A stretch of 64,000 nucleotides of DNA from Myxococcales bacterium (GTDB lineage: Bacteria > Myxococcota > Myxococcia > Myxococcales > JAKAPL01). Location of the stretch: positions 1 through 64,000 of the forward strand of contig JAKAPL010000010.1 of NCBI GenBank assembly GCA_021807105.1. Direction: 5' to 3'. Numbering within the stretch: the first letter of the stretch is position 1; each line of letters begins with the position of its first letter. A program made the translations under genes and the position numbers. Under the pieces are notes generated by a model that was given only the letters and a program-made list of their open reading frames with translations, was not told where the DNA came from and searched no databases. Of this stretch, positions 48,103-59,797 are shown piece by piece.

Positions 48103-50433
48103 ATGGTCGACATCCGCCACTGGGTCGTCTTCGTCGGCGCACTGGGCGTCTCCGCGTGCAACTGCCACGGGACCCCGGTCGTCACGAACAGCACGACGGA
48201 TTCGGGATCGTCGGGCGTGAGCAGCGGCAACGGCCGGGACTCGGGTGCGCCGGACCCCTGCGCCTCCCTCTCCGACCTCTGCATCCCCGACGCGGGCGCC
48301 GGCCAGCCGGGCGCCTGCGCCGACCACGACTACTGCGATCCGGTTCACAAGACCGATCCCGCTTTCTCGAAGGCCGTAGCAGCCTGCCACCGCTGCTACT
48401 TCGAGCCGCGCCAGTGCAAGACGGACAGCGACTGTTGCCCCGGCCAGCGCTGCAACCCGAGCCTCGACCTCTGCTTCGACTGCTACAACCTCGACCCGAG
48501 CGGCGCTTGCGGGCAGAGCGACTGCACGACCGACGACGACTGCGTCTCCTCGCTCGGCCCCGGCCATGTCTGCCTTCCGTACAACTCCCCGGACGGCGGC
48601 CCGCCGCAGATCCAGGGCGAGCCTCCCTCGATGCGCTGCACCTACCCGACCTGTAAGTCGAATCAGGACTGCGCGACCGGCGCCACCTGCTTCCCGGAGG
48701 ACGCGGGGACGACCGGCTACTGCGTGCTCACGCCGCCCTGCGGCGGCTCCTGCGCCCAGGGGACGGCCTGCTCGATCCCGGATGACCTCTGCTCCGCGGT
48801 CCCCCCGGGCAAGGCGGGCTGCCAGCAGAGCTGCGCGCCGGGGACGATGCTCGTGTTCAAGGACGAATCGGTCCCGACCGGGATCTATGATGCCTGCAAC
48901 CGGCCGGCGGTCGACTGCACCTGCGCGACGCTGCCGCCCCTTCGCTCGCGCGACCTCGGCCGCTACTCGTCGCTCGCCGCGGCGAACGGCCAAGTCTGGG
49001 TCTCGGCGTACGACGGCCAATATGGCGATCTCGTGGTCTACCACTTCCAAGGCGATGGCACGCTCGTGGATCTCGAGTACGTCGATGGCGTCCCCTCGAC
49101 GGGCAAGGTCGTCGGCGACCCGAACGGCCCGCGCCACGGCATCGCGGACCCCGGGCCCAACGTCGGCCTCTGGACCTCGATTGCGCTCGGCTCGGACGGC
49201 GAACCGCGGGTGAGCTACTACGACGTGGACCACAAGTCGCTCAAGTTTGCGGTCCGGGCCTCCAACGGCGCCTGGACGATCTCCTGGGTGGACGGATGGG
49301 ATGGCAGCGGCACCAGCGACGGCAGCGACGTGGGGCAATACACCTCGATCGCGATGCAGCCCAACGGCAACCCGGCGATCACGTACTTCCAGGCCGCGGG
49401 GCCGGAGAAGACGGCCCCCTGGACGACCGCCGCCAAGATTGCGATCGGCAGGACGCCGAATCCGGCTGGTCCGTCCGATTGGACGCTCGGCGTCGTCGAC
49501 GCGGCCGACCGCCCTGCGCCGCCTTGCGGGGGAGCGTGCGGTTCCTCCCAGGTCTGCGTGGGGACCCCGCCGGCGAACGACGGCGGCCCGACGGTGTTGC
49601 CCGACGGCGGCTGCCTGCCCCCCGGGCCAGTGACCCTCGGCGGAACCTGCGAGGATGCCTGCGGGGCCGGTGACGCCGGCTGCGGGAGCGGGACCGCCTG
49701 CGTGGCGACCGACGCCGGCGCCTCCTGCCAGCCGGTCCTCGCCTCGGCGGCCACGGGCTTCGTCGATCTGCCCGAGGGCGTCGGGCTCTTCACCTCGCTC
49801 GCCTTCACGTCGGACGGCACGGCGCTCGTCGCGTACTACGATCGGCTGCACGGAGACCTCCGGCTCGCCGTCGGAAACGGATCGGGCTTCACGGCCACCA
49901 CGATCGACGGCAGCGCCCCAGGGACCTGCGCGGACACCGGCGACGTCGGCCTCTTCCCGAGCCTGAAGGTGAACCCGACGAACGGGGCGATCTCGATCGC
50001 CTACCAGGACAGCACAGACCAGACGCTGCTCTACTGGACCGGCAAGACCGCGACGCCCATCGCCCCCGCCCAGCGGATCGTCGTCGATACGGGGACGATC
50101 CAGCCGCCCGATGGCGGTCCCGAGGACTGGCCGATGTTCGTCGGCGCGAGCGCCTCGCTCGCCTTCGGCCAGTCGGGAGCGGCTTATCTCGCCTACCAGA
50201 ACCAGACCCAGGTCTCGCTGCGTCTTTCGAGCGAGCCCGCGGGCTGCGCGACCGCGACGCCGGCAAGCTGCCAGCCCTCGGTGGTGAACGAGTGGGCATC
50301 GACCACGGAGGGGTTCTACGCGCAGGTCGCCATCGACGGATCGAACGGGTACGTGTCGAGCGCGCAGATCAAGGCGCTCGCGAACGGCGTCGACAACCAG
50401 CTCCTGCTGGAGGGGCCGATCCCCCTCAAGTAG
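48103..50433 (+). CDS. Large Cys-rich secreted/lipoprotein
   Basis: MVDIRHWVVFVGALGVSACNC; many CxxDxDC-type segments (CKTDSDCCPGQRCNPSLDLC, CKSNQDCATGATC) and two GLxTSIA(L/M)-type propeller-like repeats. Confidence 0.65.
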   Translation: MVDIRHWVVFVGALGVSACNCHGTPVVTNSTTDSGSSGVSSGNGRDSGAPDPCASLSDLCIPDAGAGQPGACADHDYCDPVHKTDPAFSKAVAACHRCYFEPRQCKTDSDCCPGQRCNPSLDLCFDCYNLDPSGACGQSDCTTDDDCVSSLGPGHVCLPYNSPDGGPPQIQGEPPSMRCTYPTCKSNQDCATGATCFPEDAGTTGYCVLTPPCGGSCAQGTACSIPDDLCSAVPPGKAGCQQSCAPGTMLVFKDESVPTGIYDACNRPAVDCTCATLPPLRSRDLGRYSSLAAANGQVWVSAYDGQYGDLVVYHFQGDGTLVDLEYVDGVPSTGKVVGDPNGPRHGIADPGPNVGLWTSIALGSDGEPRVSYYDVDHKSLKFAVRASNGAWTISWVDGWDGSGTSDGSDVGQYTSIAMQPNGNPAITYFQAAGPEKTAPWTTAAKIAIGRTPNPAGPSDWTLGVVDAADRPAPPCGGACGSSQVCVGTPPANDGGPTVLPDGGCLPPGPVTLGGTCEDACGAGDAGCGSGTACVATDAGASCQPVLASAATGFVDLPEGVGLFTSLAFTSDGTALVAYYDRLHGDLRLAVGNGSGFTATTIDGSAPGTCADTGDVGLFPSLKVNPTNGAISIAYQDSTDQTLLYWTGKTATPIAPAQRIVVDTGTIQPPDGGPEDWPMFVGASASLAFGQSGAAYLAYQNQTQVSLRLSSEPAGCATATPASCQPSVVNEWASTTEGFYAQVAIDGSNGYVSSAQIKALANGVDNQLLLEGPIPLK

Positions 50434-50572
50434 GATCGCCGGTCGCCGCCCCGCCCCCCCGCGAGATCCCGTTCGCCGCCCGCGGGGGACCTCGCGTGTC
50501 GGGAACGATGAGCGTTGCGAAGCGGCGCGACTCCGAGGAGGATCGAGGGCGATCCTCCTCCCCCGGAAACAC

Positions 50573-50607
50573 GAAGGCCCCGAACGCGGGAAGCGTCCGG
50601 GGCCTTC
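50573..50607 (-). terminator. Terminator-like hairpin downstream of csp
   Basis: gaaggccccg / cggggccttc 10-bp stem 3' of the csp stop; no strong T tract. Confidence 0.5.
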
Positions 50608-50630
50608 GCTCTAGCGATCGTAGCTTCCGA

Positions 50631-50834
50631 CTAGCCGACCTTCTGCACGTTCGCCGCCTGGAGCCCCTTGGGGCCCTGGACGACATCGAACGACACCTGC
50701 TGGCCTTCGGCAAGCGACTTGAAACCATCGGCCTGGATCGCGGAGAAGTGGACGAACACGTCCTCCCCACCTTCCTGCTCGATGAAGCCAAACCCCTTCG
50801 CGTCGTTGAACCACTTCACACGTCCTTGTGCCAT
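50631..50834 (-). CDS. Cold-shock protein (CspA family)
   Basis: [67 protein letters not shown]. Confidence 0.97.
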   Translation of the reverse strand: MAQGRVKWFNDAKGFGFIEQEGGEDVFVHFSAIQADGFKSLAEGQQVSFDVVQGPKGLQAANVQKVG

Positions 50835-51137
50835 TTGCGTTCCTGCTCCTTCTATTGCGGCCGGGTCCATCCCGGCGTCTGCCGGTCTCATTCGCCGGCA
50901 AGCGGACGCGCATACTCCGCGAACACGGGTCAAGAGTCAAGTCGGGGCTGGCAGCCTGAGGCGGGGGTTGCCGGGGAGGGCACGCGGGCGGCGAGTCGGA
51001 GGAGAGGCGGGGAAGTCAGAGCGGCAGGTCGGCCGCGGGGGGTTGGCAGCGGGCGGCCCCATGCCCACTCTGCCTGCCGCCGCGCGTTTCGGACGAGGCT
51101 CCGGAGCACGGCGATCGACATCCCATAAGGAGAAGCC

Positions 51138-51350
51138 ATGAACGAGCAGAAGATCGGAGAGCTGGCGGGGCAGGTCTGGCGCTACCTCGAGACCCACGGG
51201 GGGCAGGCGGACTGGAACACCATCCGGCGGCAGGTCGGCAGCTTCGACGGCATCCCGGTGGACATGGGCGTGGGCTGGCTCGCCCGCGAGGGCAAGCTGC
51301 ACTTCACGACCGACGGCGACGCGATCCGCATGGCGCTGCGCCGCAACTAG
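51138..51350 (+). CDS. Small winged-HTH protein (DUF2582-like)
   Basis: MNEQKIGELAGQVWRYLETHGGQADWNTIRRQVG...MGVGWLAREGKLHF. Confidence 0.75.
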   Translation: MNEQKIGELAGQVWRYLETHGGQADWNTIRRQVGSFDGIPVDMGVGWLAREGKLHFTTDGDAIRMALRRN

Positions 51351-51425
51351 CACCGTTCGAAAGGCGCCCGGCGGCTCGACCGGCTGTCCGGGCGCTGCTT
51401 TCCCCCCCTCGGCCCGGAGTCCTCC

Positions 51426-52418
51426 ATGCTCACGCCCGCCTCGGAAGCCTTCCCCCGCGATCTCGTCCCGATTCCCCACGGCGCACGTGAGAGCGCGTTG
51501 GTCAAGAGCCTCGTCGAGCGGTGCGGAGCCGACGGCGCGGCCCTGCTCCTCCTGCGCGGTGGCCTGCTCGGCGCCAGCGACGCGGCCGCCAGCGGCGCCG
51601 CGGCCAGCCACTGTCTCGCGGCCCTCGGCCGCCGGTCGTACCCGCTCCCCGAGGCGCCGCCCAACGGAGGCGCCGCCGCCGTTCCCGCCGGCAGCGGACC
51701 GGATGGCTCGGGGCGCCTCTGGATTGCGGCGCTCTACGATCCCCACAGCCGGCCGACCGCCGTCGTGGCCGCGACCTCGCCCCGCGCCGACGACGATTTC
51801 GGCGCAGCCCTGGTGAGCGTGATCGAGACGACCTTCGGCCCGGCGCCCGGAGCGCCGCCCGAGGGGACGTGGCGCGGCGAGCTGGACCTGCTCGCCGGAC
51901 TGGGGCAGGCCAGCAACCTCCTCGCGGCCGCCGTAGCCGCGAGCGGTGAGGTCCTGCACCTCACCCCATCCCTGTGCGAGGCGGCGGGGATCGGCGGCCC
52001 GGCCGTCGGGCCGAGCGTCGTGGATCTCACGCACGGCGACGAACTGGCGGCCCGGCTCCGGGCCCTCGCCGCGGGAGGCGAGGACCCGGTGGGGGCCTTC
52101 ACCACCGCCTTCCGGGAGAGTCTCGACGACGGGACGGTCGTCCTCGCCCTGCGCGAGTTGGACGCGGCGCGCATCGAACGCATGCTCCTCTCCTTCTCCG
52201 CCCGCAACCGGCTGACCGGGGCTGAGCGCGCGGCCTTGCAGGACATCGCCCGCGGGCTGTCGGCCAAAGAGTCGGCGCAGCGGCTGAACCTCTCTCCGGA
52301 GACGGTCCGCGCCCGCCGCAAGCGGATCTTCCGCAAGGTGGGCGCGGACGGCTGCGGCTCGGTCATGGCGCAGCTCCTCGGCAGCGCCCCGGCCAGGTCG
52401 CGCACGCCGGCTGGCTGA
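51426..52418 (+). CDS. LuxR-type HTH transcriptional regulator
   Basis: C-terminal LTGAERAALQDIARGLSAKESAQRLNLSPETVRARRKRIFRKVGADGCGSVMAQ. Confidence 0.8.
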   Translation: MLTPASEAFPRDLVPIPHGARESALVKSLVERCGADGAALLLLRGGLLGASDAAASGAAASHCLAALGRRSYPLPEAPPNGGAAAVPAGSGPDGSGRLWIAALYDPHSRPTAVVAATSPRADDDFGAALVSVIETTFGPAPGAPPEGTWRGELDLLAGLGQASNLLAAAVAASGEVLHLTPSLCEAAGIGGPAVGPSVVDLTHGDELAARLRALAAGGEDPVGAFTTAFRESLDDGTVVLALRELDAARIERMLLSFSARNRLTGAERAALQDIARGLSAKESAQRLNLSPETVRARRKRIFRKVGADGCGSVMAQLLGSAPARSRTPAG

Positions 52419-52456
52419 ACGCAAGCCCGTCCCCACGACGGTTCGTCTCTACCTGA

Positions 52457-52645
52457 GCCCGTCTTATTCACGGTCCGGCTGCTGCGGCGTCCGATCCCGC
52501 GCCTCCCGAAGGGGGGGCTTGCCACCCTCCAAACGACTTGGGGGGGAGGTGCTCTACGCGACGCCTCGTCGGTCGTCGCTCTCGCTTGCCCTTCTCGGCT
52601 GCGGTCAAAAACGCCTCGCTACGCCGTACCGTGAATAAGACGGGC
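52457..52645 (-). mobile_element. MITE-like element, family A, copy 4 (189 bp, inverted)
   Basis: GCCCGTCTTATTCACGGTCCGGC...GCCGTACCGTGAATAAGACGGGC; flanks TGA / TAA. Confidence 0.8.
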
Positions 52646-53172
52646 TAAATCATGTTCATGGCGGAAGATCGGTGCCTTTCTGCCGGCGAACCGGTCGTTC
52701 CATGCCGGATCACCCCTTCCCAGACGCAGGAGCCACGCGGGTATCTCCGCGTCCTTGCTGGCGAATCCGGTTGTCCGTCACCGCGTTCCCTGGGGCCGAC
52801 CTTCCCTCCGCTCTGATCGACCTGATCGGCGAAGAGGTCGACCTCATCGTCGATCAGGTCGACCTCTTCGTCGATTAAGTCGACCTCATCGTCGATTAGG
52901 CCGACCTCTTCGTCGATTAGGCCGACCTCTTCGTCGATTAAGTCGACCTCTTCGTCGATTAGGCCGACCTCTTCGTCGATTAAGTCGACCTCTTCGTCGA
53001 TTAGGCCGACCTCTTCGCCGATCCGATCGACCTCTTCGTCGATCTGATCGACCTCATCGTCGATCCGATCGACCTCATCGTCGATTAGGCCGACCTGATC
53101 GGCGATCGGATCGACCTCATCGCGGGCGGGGGCCGGCGGGACGCCGGCGCTCCCAGGAAAATCTGTTGTCAC
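52645..53172 (-). CDS. Acidic heptad-repeat (coiled-coil) protein with V at a and I at d
   Basis: ggaggaaagcGTG: GGAGG RBS 5 nt before GTG; MTTDFPGSAGVPPAPARDEVDPIADQV...(VDLIDEE/VGLIDEE)n...DQSGGKVGPRERGDGQPDS. Confidence 0.5.
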   Translation of the reverse strand: MTTDFPGSAGVPPAPARDEVDPIADQVGLIDDEVDRIDDEVDQIDEEVDRIGEEVGLIDEEVDLIDEEVGLIDEEVDLIDEEVGLIDEEVGLIDDEVDLIDEEVDLIDDEVDLFADQVDQSGGKVGPRERGDGQPDSPARTRRYPRGSCVWEGVIRHGTTGSPAERHRSSAMNMI

Positions 53173-53365
53173 GCTTTCCTCCGTCCAGGCGACCTTGAGA
53201 AGTGAAGTAAGGAGGTGCGAGAGGACAACTCTCCTCTCCAGCGTTAAGGAAACACGTTTGCAGCCGTAGGACCCGTCGTTCCAGCATGAATGAGCCCCCC
53301 TCGCGATCGAGCCGGGAGGCCGTGGGCGGCTGCGGGCTCAGCGCGAGATTGACTCCCGCCGGGCA
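52735..53365 (-). repeat. Duplicated unit C, copy 2: heptad-repeat ORF with ~14.5 copies of a 21-bp unit
   Basis: Flanks shared with 8284-8655; gccgacctcttcgtcgattag/a units. Confidence 0.8.
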
Positions 53366-53405
53366 ATCGGCTGTAACGGAACCTTCGCTTCCCGGAGGCC
53401 CCTCC

Positions 53406-55268
53406 ATGCGCTTCGTATTCTCGCTTCTCGCTGCCGTGATCGCCGCAGCCTGCTCGACCCCGTCCCCCTCCTTCTCGGACGCTGGGCAGCACTACGGCCT
53501 GCCCGTGAGCAAGGATGGGGGCGGCTCCGCCGACGGCGGCGGCGCTCCCGACGGCGGCGTCACGGCGAACGACGGAGGCCCCGCCGGAGCGTGCCTCGCG
53601 GGCTCCGACTGCACGCTCGCCGGGAAACAGGCGGGTATCTGCTGCAACGGCACCTGCGTGGATCCGAATGGTGACCCCAGCAACTGCGGCTTCTGCGGCG
53701 ACGCCTGCGGGAAGGGGCAGTCCTGCGTCGCGGGCGGCTGCGGCTTCTCCTCTTGCGTGGGCGCGCCGGCCAACGACCCCTGCCCGCTCGCCGACGGCGG
53801 CTCGGGCTACTGCTGCGGGGACGCCTGCGCCGATCCGAACAGCGCCTTCGCGTCCGACACCGAGAATTGCGGCGGCTGCGGCGCCATCTGCCCCACGGGC
53901 TCGACCTGCCAGGCCGGGATCTGCGCACTTGCCGACGGCGGCCCGTCGCCGTGCGTCGATGGCGGCTGCCCATCTTCGTACGCGTGCTATTCCCTCCAGG
54001 GATCGTTCATCTGCCTCATCGCCGCCTGCCCGACCGGCGCCGATCACGCCACGTGCACCCGCGGAGTCTCGCCCGGGACCTGCTGCGGCGGGAGCTGCAT
54101 CGACACCAGCGCTGACAACAGGAACTGCGGCGACTGCGGGGCCGCGTGTGCCACCGGCCAGTTCTGCGACAACGGGACCTGCGAGGCGAACACGGCCTGC
54201 ACGCCGGCGACCCAGATGGCCGCTTGCCCCCTCGCGGCGAGCGGCATCGGCGCCTGCTGCGGGACGGCCTGCGTGGACATTCAGAACGACGATACGAACT
54301 GCGGCCTGTGCGGGAACGTCTGCCCCACTGGGTCGGCGTGCGTGCTCGGAGCGTGCGCCTGGCCCGACGGCGGGACCGCGACATGCAACCCCGGGAACCC
54401 GCAGGGATGCCCGGCGGGCCTCACCTGCAACGGCGCGGGGGGATGCTCGCCATTCTCCTGTGACGGCGGGGCGACGAGCTGCATCTTCGGCCAGGGCGAC
54501 TACCTCGGCATGTGCTGCAACGGCGTCTGCGTGGACCCGACGCAGGATCCGGCGAACTGCGGGACCTGCGGCGCGACGTGCGGGAGCGGCCTCTGCGCGG
54601 CGCCATTCCTGAAGAACGGCACTTGCGTGCCCGAGGGGAAGGCGGGGGCGGGCTGCGCCGCCGAAGGCGGCTGCCCGGGAAGCGACGTCTGCGTGGACGG
54701 CATGTGCCTCCCCACCGACTGCTCGACGGCGACCTTCTGCGCGCTCGCCAGGCCGGACGGCGGGGCCGCGATCGGCTTCTGCTGCGGCGGGCTCTTCTCC
54801 GCGCCGACCTGCGCCGACCTCGCGAGCGACTCCCAGAACTGCGGCGGGTGCGGCGTGACCTGCCCGGGCAGCTCGACCTGCGTGAACGGCGTTTGCACCG
54901 GCACGCCCGCGGGTTGCGGCGTGGGAAGAGACATGGCGTTCTGCGATCTCGACGCGGGGCAGGCCCTGGTCTGCTGCCCGGGCGAAGGGTGCGTGGACTC
55001 CACCAGCCTGCACGACTGTGGCGCCTGCGGCAACGACTGCACCCAGGCGGGGCCCGGACAGGTCTGCCTCGGAGGCCAGACGTGCGGCGTGACCGCCTGC
55101 GCGGCCACGATGGACGGGGGCGAGACATGCCCGCTCGGAGACGGCGGCAACCTCGGCGGTTGCTGCTCGGGCCGGTGCGTGGACCTCAACTCGGACAACG
55201 ATAACTGCGGCGGGTGCGACAGCCCGTGCGCGGGCGGAACGACCTGCCAGGGCGGCTCCTGCCAGTAG
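53406..55268 (+). CDS. Cys-rich repeat lipoprotein
   Basis: MRFVFSLLAAVIAAACSTPS; repeated CCNGTCVDPNGDPSNCGFCGDACGKGQSCVAGGC-type modules. Confidence 0.75.
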   Translation: MRFVFSLLAAVIAAACSTPSPSFSDAGQHYGLPVSKDGGGSADGGGAPDGGVTANDGGPAGACLAGSDCTLAGKQAGICCNGTCVDPNGDPSNCGFCGDACGKGQSCVAGGCGFSSCVGAPANDPCPLADGGSGYCCGDACADPNSAFASDTENCGGCGAICPTGSTCQAGICALADGGPSPCVDGGCPSSYACYSLQGSFICLIAACPTGADHATCTRGVSPGTCCGGSCIDTSADNRNCGDCGAACATGQFCDNGTCEANTACTPATQMAACPLAASGIGACCGTACVDIQNDDTNCGLCGNVCPTGSACVLGACAWPDGGTATCNPGNPQGCPAGLTCNGAGGCSPFSCDGGATSCIFGQGDYLGMCCNGVCVDPTQDPANCGTCGATCGSGLCAAPFLKNGTCVPEGKAGAGCAAEGGCPGSDVCVDGMCLPTDCSTATFCALARPDGGAAIGFCCGGLFSAPTCADLASDSQNCGGCGVTCPGSSTCVNGVCTGTPAGCGVGRDMAFCDLDAGQALVCCPGEGCVDSTSLHDCGACGNDCTQAGPGQVCLGGQTCGVTACAATMDGGETCPLGDGGNLGGCCSGRCVDLNSDNDNCGGCDSPCAGGTTCQGGSCQ

Positions 55269-55275
55269 CCCTCTC

Positions 55276-55296
55276 CCGGCGATTGACAATCGCCGG
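55276..55296. promoter_or_regulatory. Perfect 9-bp dyad CCGGCGATT-GAC-AATCGCCGG overlapping a TTGACA hexamer, upstream of kdsB
   Basis: ccggcgattgacaatcgccgg; may be terminator of the upstream gene or operator. Confidence 0.45.
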
Positions 55297-55318
55297 TCGA
55301 TAGACGACTCATGCGCCC

Positions 55319-57761
<2,443 letters not shown>

Positions 57762-58592
57762 ATGAGCGTGCCCGTCCGGATCTCCTTCGCGGGGCACGAG
57801 GTCGGTGACGGCCGCCCTCTTCTTCTCATCGCTGGCCCGTGCATCGTGACCACCCGTGAAGAGGTCCTTCGCAACGCCCGGCAGGTCCAGGACCTGGCCC
57901 TGCGGCACGGCGTCCCGGTCGTCTTCAAGGCTTCCTGGGACAAGGCCAACCGGACGACGACCGGGGGATACCGGGGACCAGGGATGACCGACGCGCTCGC
58001 GATCCTCGCGGCGGTCAAGGCCGAGGTCGGACTGCCGGTGCTGACCGACGTGCACGAGCCGGGTCAGGTCGAGCGAGTGGCCGAAGTCGCCGACGCGCTC
58101 CAGATCCCCGCGTTCCTCTGCAAGCAGACGGACCTTGTGCTCGCCGCCGCGCGGACGGGCAAGGCGCTCAACGTCAAGAAGGGGCAGTTCCTCGCCCCGG
58201 AGGACATGCACGGTCCGCTCCAGAAAGCACGGGCCGCGGGGAACAACAACGTCCTCCTGACCGAGCGGGGTGCCTGCCTCGGGTACCACGACCTCGTGGT
58301 GGACATGCGGGGGCTCGCCGTGATGCGCGAGCTCCCGGCGCCGGTCTGCATGGATGCCACCCACGCGGTCCAGCGGCCCGGCGCCGGGAAGGACGGCCGC
58401 AACACGGGCGACCGGCGGTTCGTGCCGCTGCTCGCGCGCGCGGCGGCCGCAGCCGGCATCGACGCCCTCTTCTGCGAGGTGCACGAGGATCCCATGACGG
58501 CGCGCTCGGACGGCGAGAACGCCTGCGACTTCCCGATGCTGGATCGGATCCTGCGCGAGGTCCTCGCGGTGCGCGGGGCCCTCGCGCGGTAG
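57762..58592 (+). CDS. kdsA: 3-deoxy-8-phosphooctulonate synthase
   Basis: LLLIAGPCIVTTREEVLRNA...VVFKASWDKANRTT...GYRGPGM...LTDVHEPGQ. Confidence 0.96.
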   Translation: MSVPVRISFAGHEVGDGRPLLLIAGPCIVTTREEVLRNARQVQDLALRHGVPVVFKASWDKANRTTTGGYRGPGMTDALAILAAVKAEVGLPVLTDVHEPGQVERVAEVADALQIPAFLCKQTDLVLAAARTGKALNVKKGQFLAPEDMHGPLQKARAAGNNNVLLTERGACLGYHDLVVDMRGLAVMRELPAPVCMDATHAVQRPGAGKDGRNTGDRRFVPLLARAAAAAGIDALFCEVHEDPMTARSDGENACDFPMLDRILREVLAVRGALAR

Positions 58593-58615
58593 GTGGCGCC
58601 GGCCCCTCAGGGTGT

Positions 58616-59731
58616 GTGAATGAATCTCCGGATCGAGCTCGGCCGTCGAGGCGGGTCCAGATACGAGGCGCGGCGACGAGCCATCCCCACTGGAGGATGG
58701 TGCAGTTGACCCATCCCCATCTTCGATGGGGCCCCGGACGCAGATGGGCCCGGATCGGCGGCCCGGCGGCGGGAGGGGATTCGTCCAGACGCCCTCAGCC
58801 CACACCGGCCGGAGTCCCGCTTCGCAAGCGATTCCGGCGGGCGATCCGGTACCCGGTGCTTCGCCTGCTCCTCGGGCTCGCCGCGTCTCTCCCGATCGGG
58901 GTCGCGCTGCGGGTAGGCGCGACCCTCGGCCGACTCGCCTTCCGGCTGCTCCGCTCGCAGCGCAGCCTCGCGCTCGACCACCTCGCGCTGGCCTTCCCGG
59001 ACAAGACGGCGTCGGAGCGGTGGGCGCTCGCCGAGGCTTGTTTCGCCGAGCTGGGTCGGTGCGGGCTGGAGGCCTGCGCCGCGGGAAAAATCCAGCCCCG
59101 CCTGCGCGACTACGTCCGGTGGCCCGACGAAGAGATCGAGAGCTTACGGATGGATCTCGCGGGCGGAGGAGGGGGCATCTTCGTCACCGGACACCTGGGC
59201 AACTGGGAGCTCCTGGCCCGGCGAATCGCCGCCGAGGGCTTCGACCACGCGGTCGTGGTCCGCGATTCGGGGGATCCGAGGCTCTCCGACCTCGTCCGGA
59301 GGTTCCGGTCGGCCGGCGGCGTGCGGACCGTCGGGCGCGGACAGGGCCTCGCCCCCGTACGCGAGATGCTCTCTGCCTTCCGGCGGGGCGCGCTGATTGC
59401 TTTCCTCATCGACCAGGACACGCGGGTCCAGGGCGTGCAGGTGCCTTTCTTCGGGCGGCTCGCTCATACGCCGACCGTGGCGGAGGACCTCGCCCGGCGG
59501 ACGGGCGCTCCGGTCTTCGTGGGGTTCGTACACCGACATCCCGACGGGGGACACCGGATGCACACGGAGCGGGTGCCCTGGGATGCCAGCATGCCGCCGC
59601 TGACCGCCCTGCTCACCCGGCGGATCGAAGAGGAGATTCGCAGCCACCCGACCGACTGGGTCTGGATGCACCGCCGCTGGAAGCGAGGAGCGGTTCAACC
59701 CACGGAGAACACTGTCTTATCTTCGGCATAG
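58616..59731 (+). CDS. Lipid A lauroyl/myristoyl acyltransferase-like (LpxL/HtrB family); start uncertain
   Basis: IFVTGHLGNWELLARRIA...LIDQDTRVQGVQVPFFGRLAHTPTVAEDLARRTGAPVFVGF...PTDWVWMHRRWK. Confidence 0.88.
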   Translation: MNESPDRARPSRRVQIRGAATSHPHWRMVQLTHPHLRWGPGRRWARIGGPAAGGDSSRRPQPTPAGVPLRKRFRRAIRYPVLRLLLGLAASLPIGVALRVGATLGRLAFRLLRSQRSLALDHLALAFPDKTASERWALAEACFAELGRCGLEACAAGKIQPRLRDYVRWPDEEIESLRMDLAGGGGGIFVTGHLGNWELLARRIAAEGFDHAVVVRDSGDPRLSDLVRRFRSAGGVRTVGRGQGLAPVREMLSAFRRGALIAFLIDQDTRVQGVQVPFFGRLAHTPTVAEDLARRTGAPVFVGFVHRHPDGGHRMHTERVPWDASMPPLTALLTRRIEEEIRSHPTDWVWMHRRWKRGAVQPTENTVLSSA

Positions 59732-59756
59732 CAAGTAACATACCATTCGCTCTCTG

Positions 59757-59788
59757 GATTGAAGCACGCGGGAAAAGAATGGTAAGAT
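59757..59788 (+). promoter_or_regulatory. Candidate promoter TTGAAG-18 bp-TAAGAT ahead of lptC
   Basis: ggattgaagcacgcgggaaaagaatggtaagatcgctcgcgtATG in the only AT-rich gap of the cluster. Confidence 0.4.
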
Positions 59789-59797
59789 CGCTCGCGT

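Noticed and set aside
52820-53110. CRISPR-like array
   Set aside because: Units are directly tandem at 21 bp with no spacers; it is a VNTR
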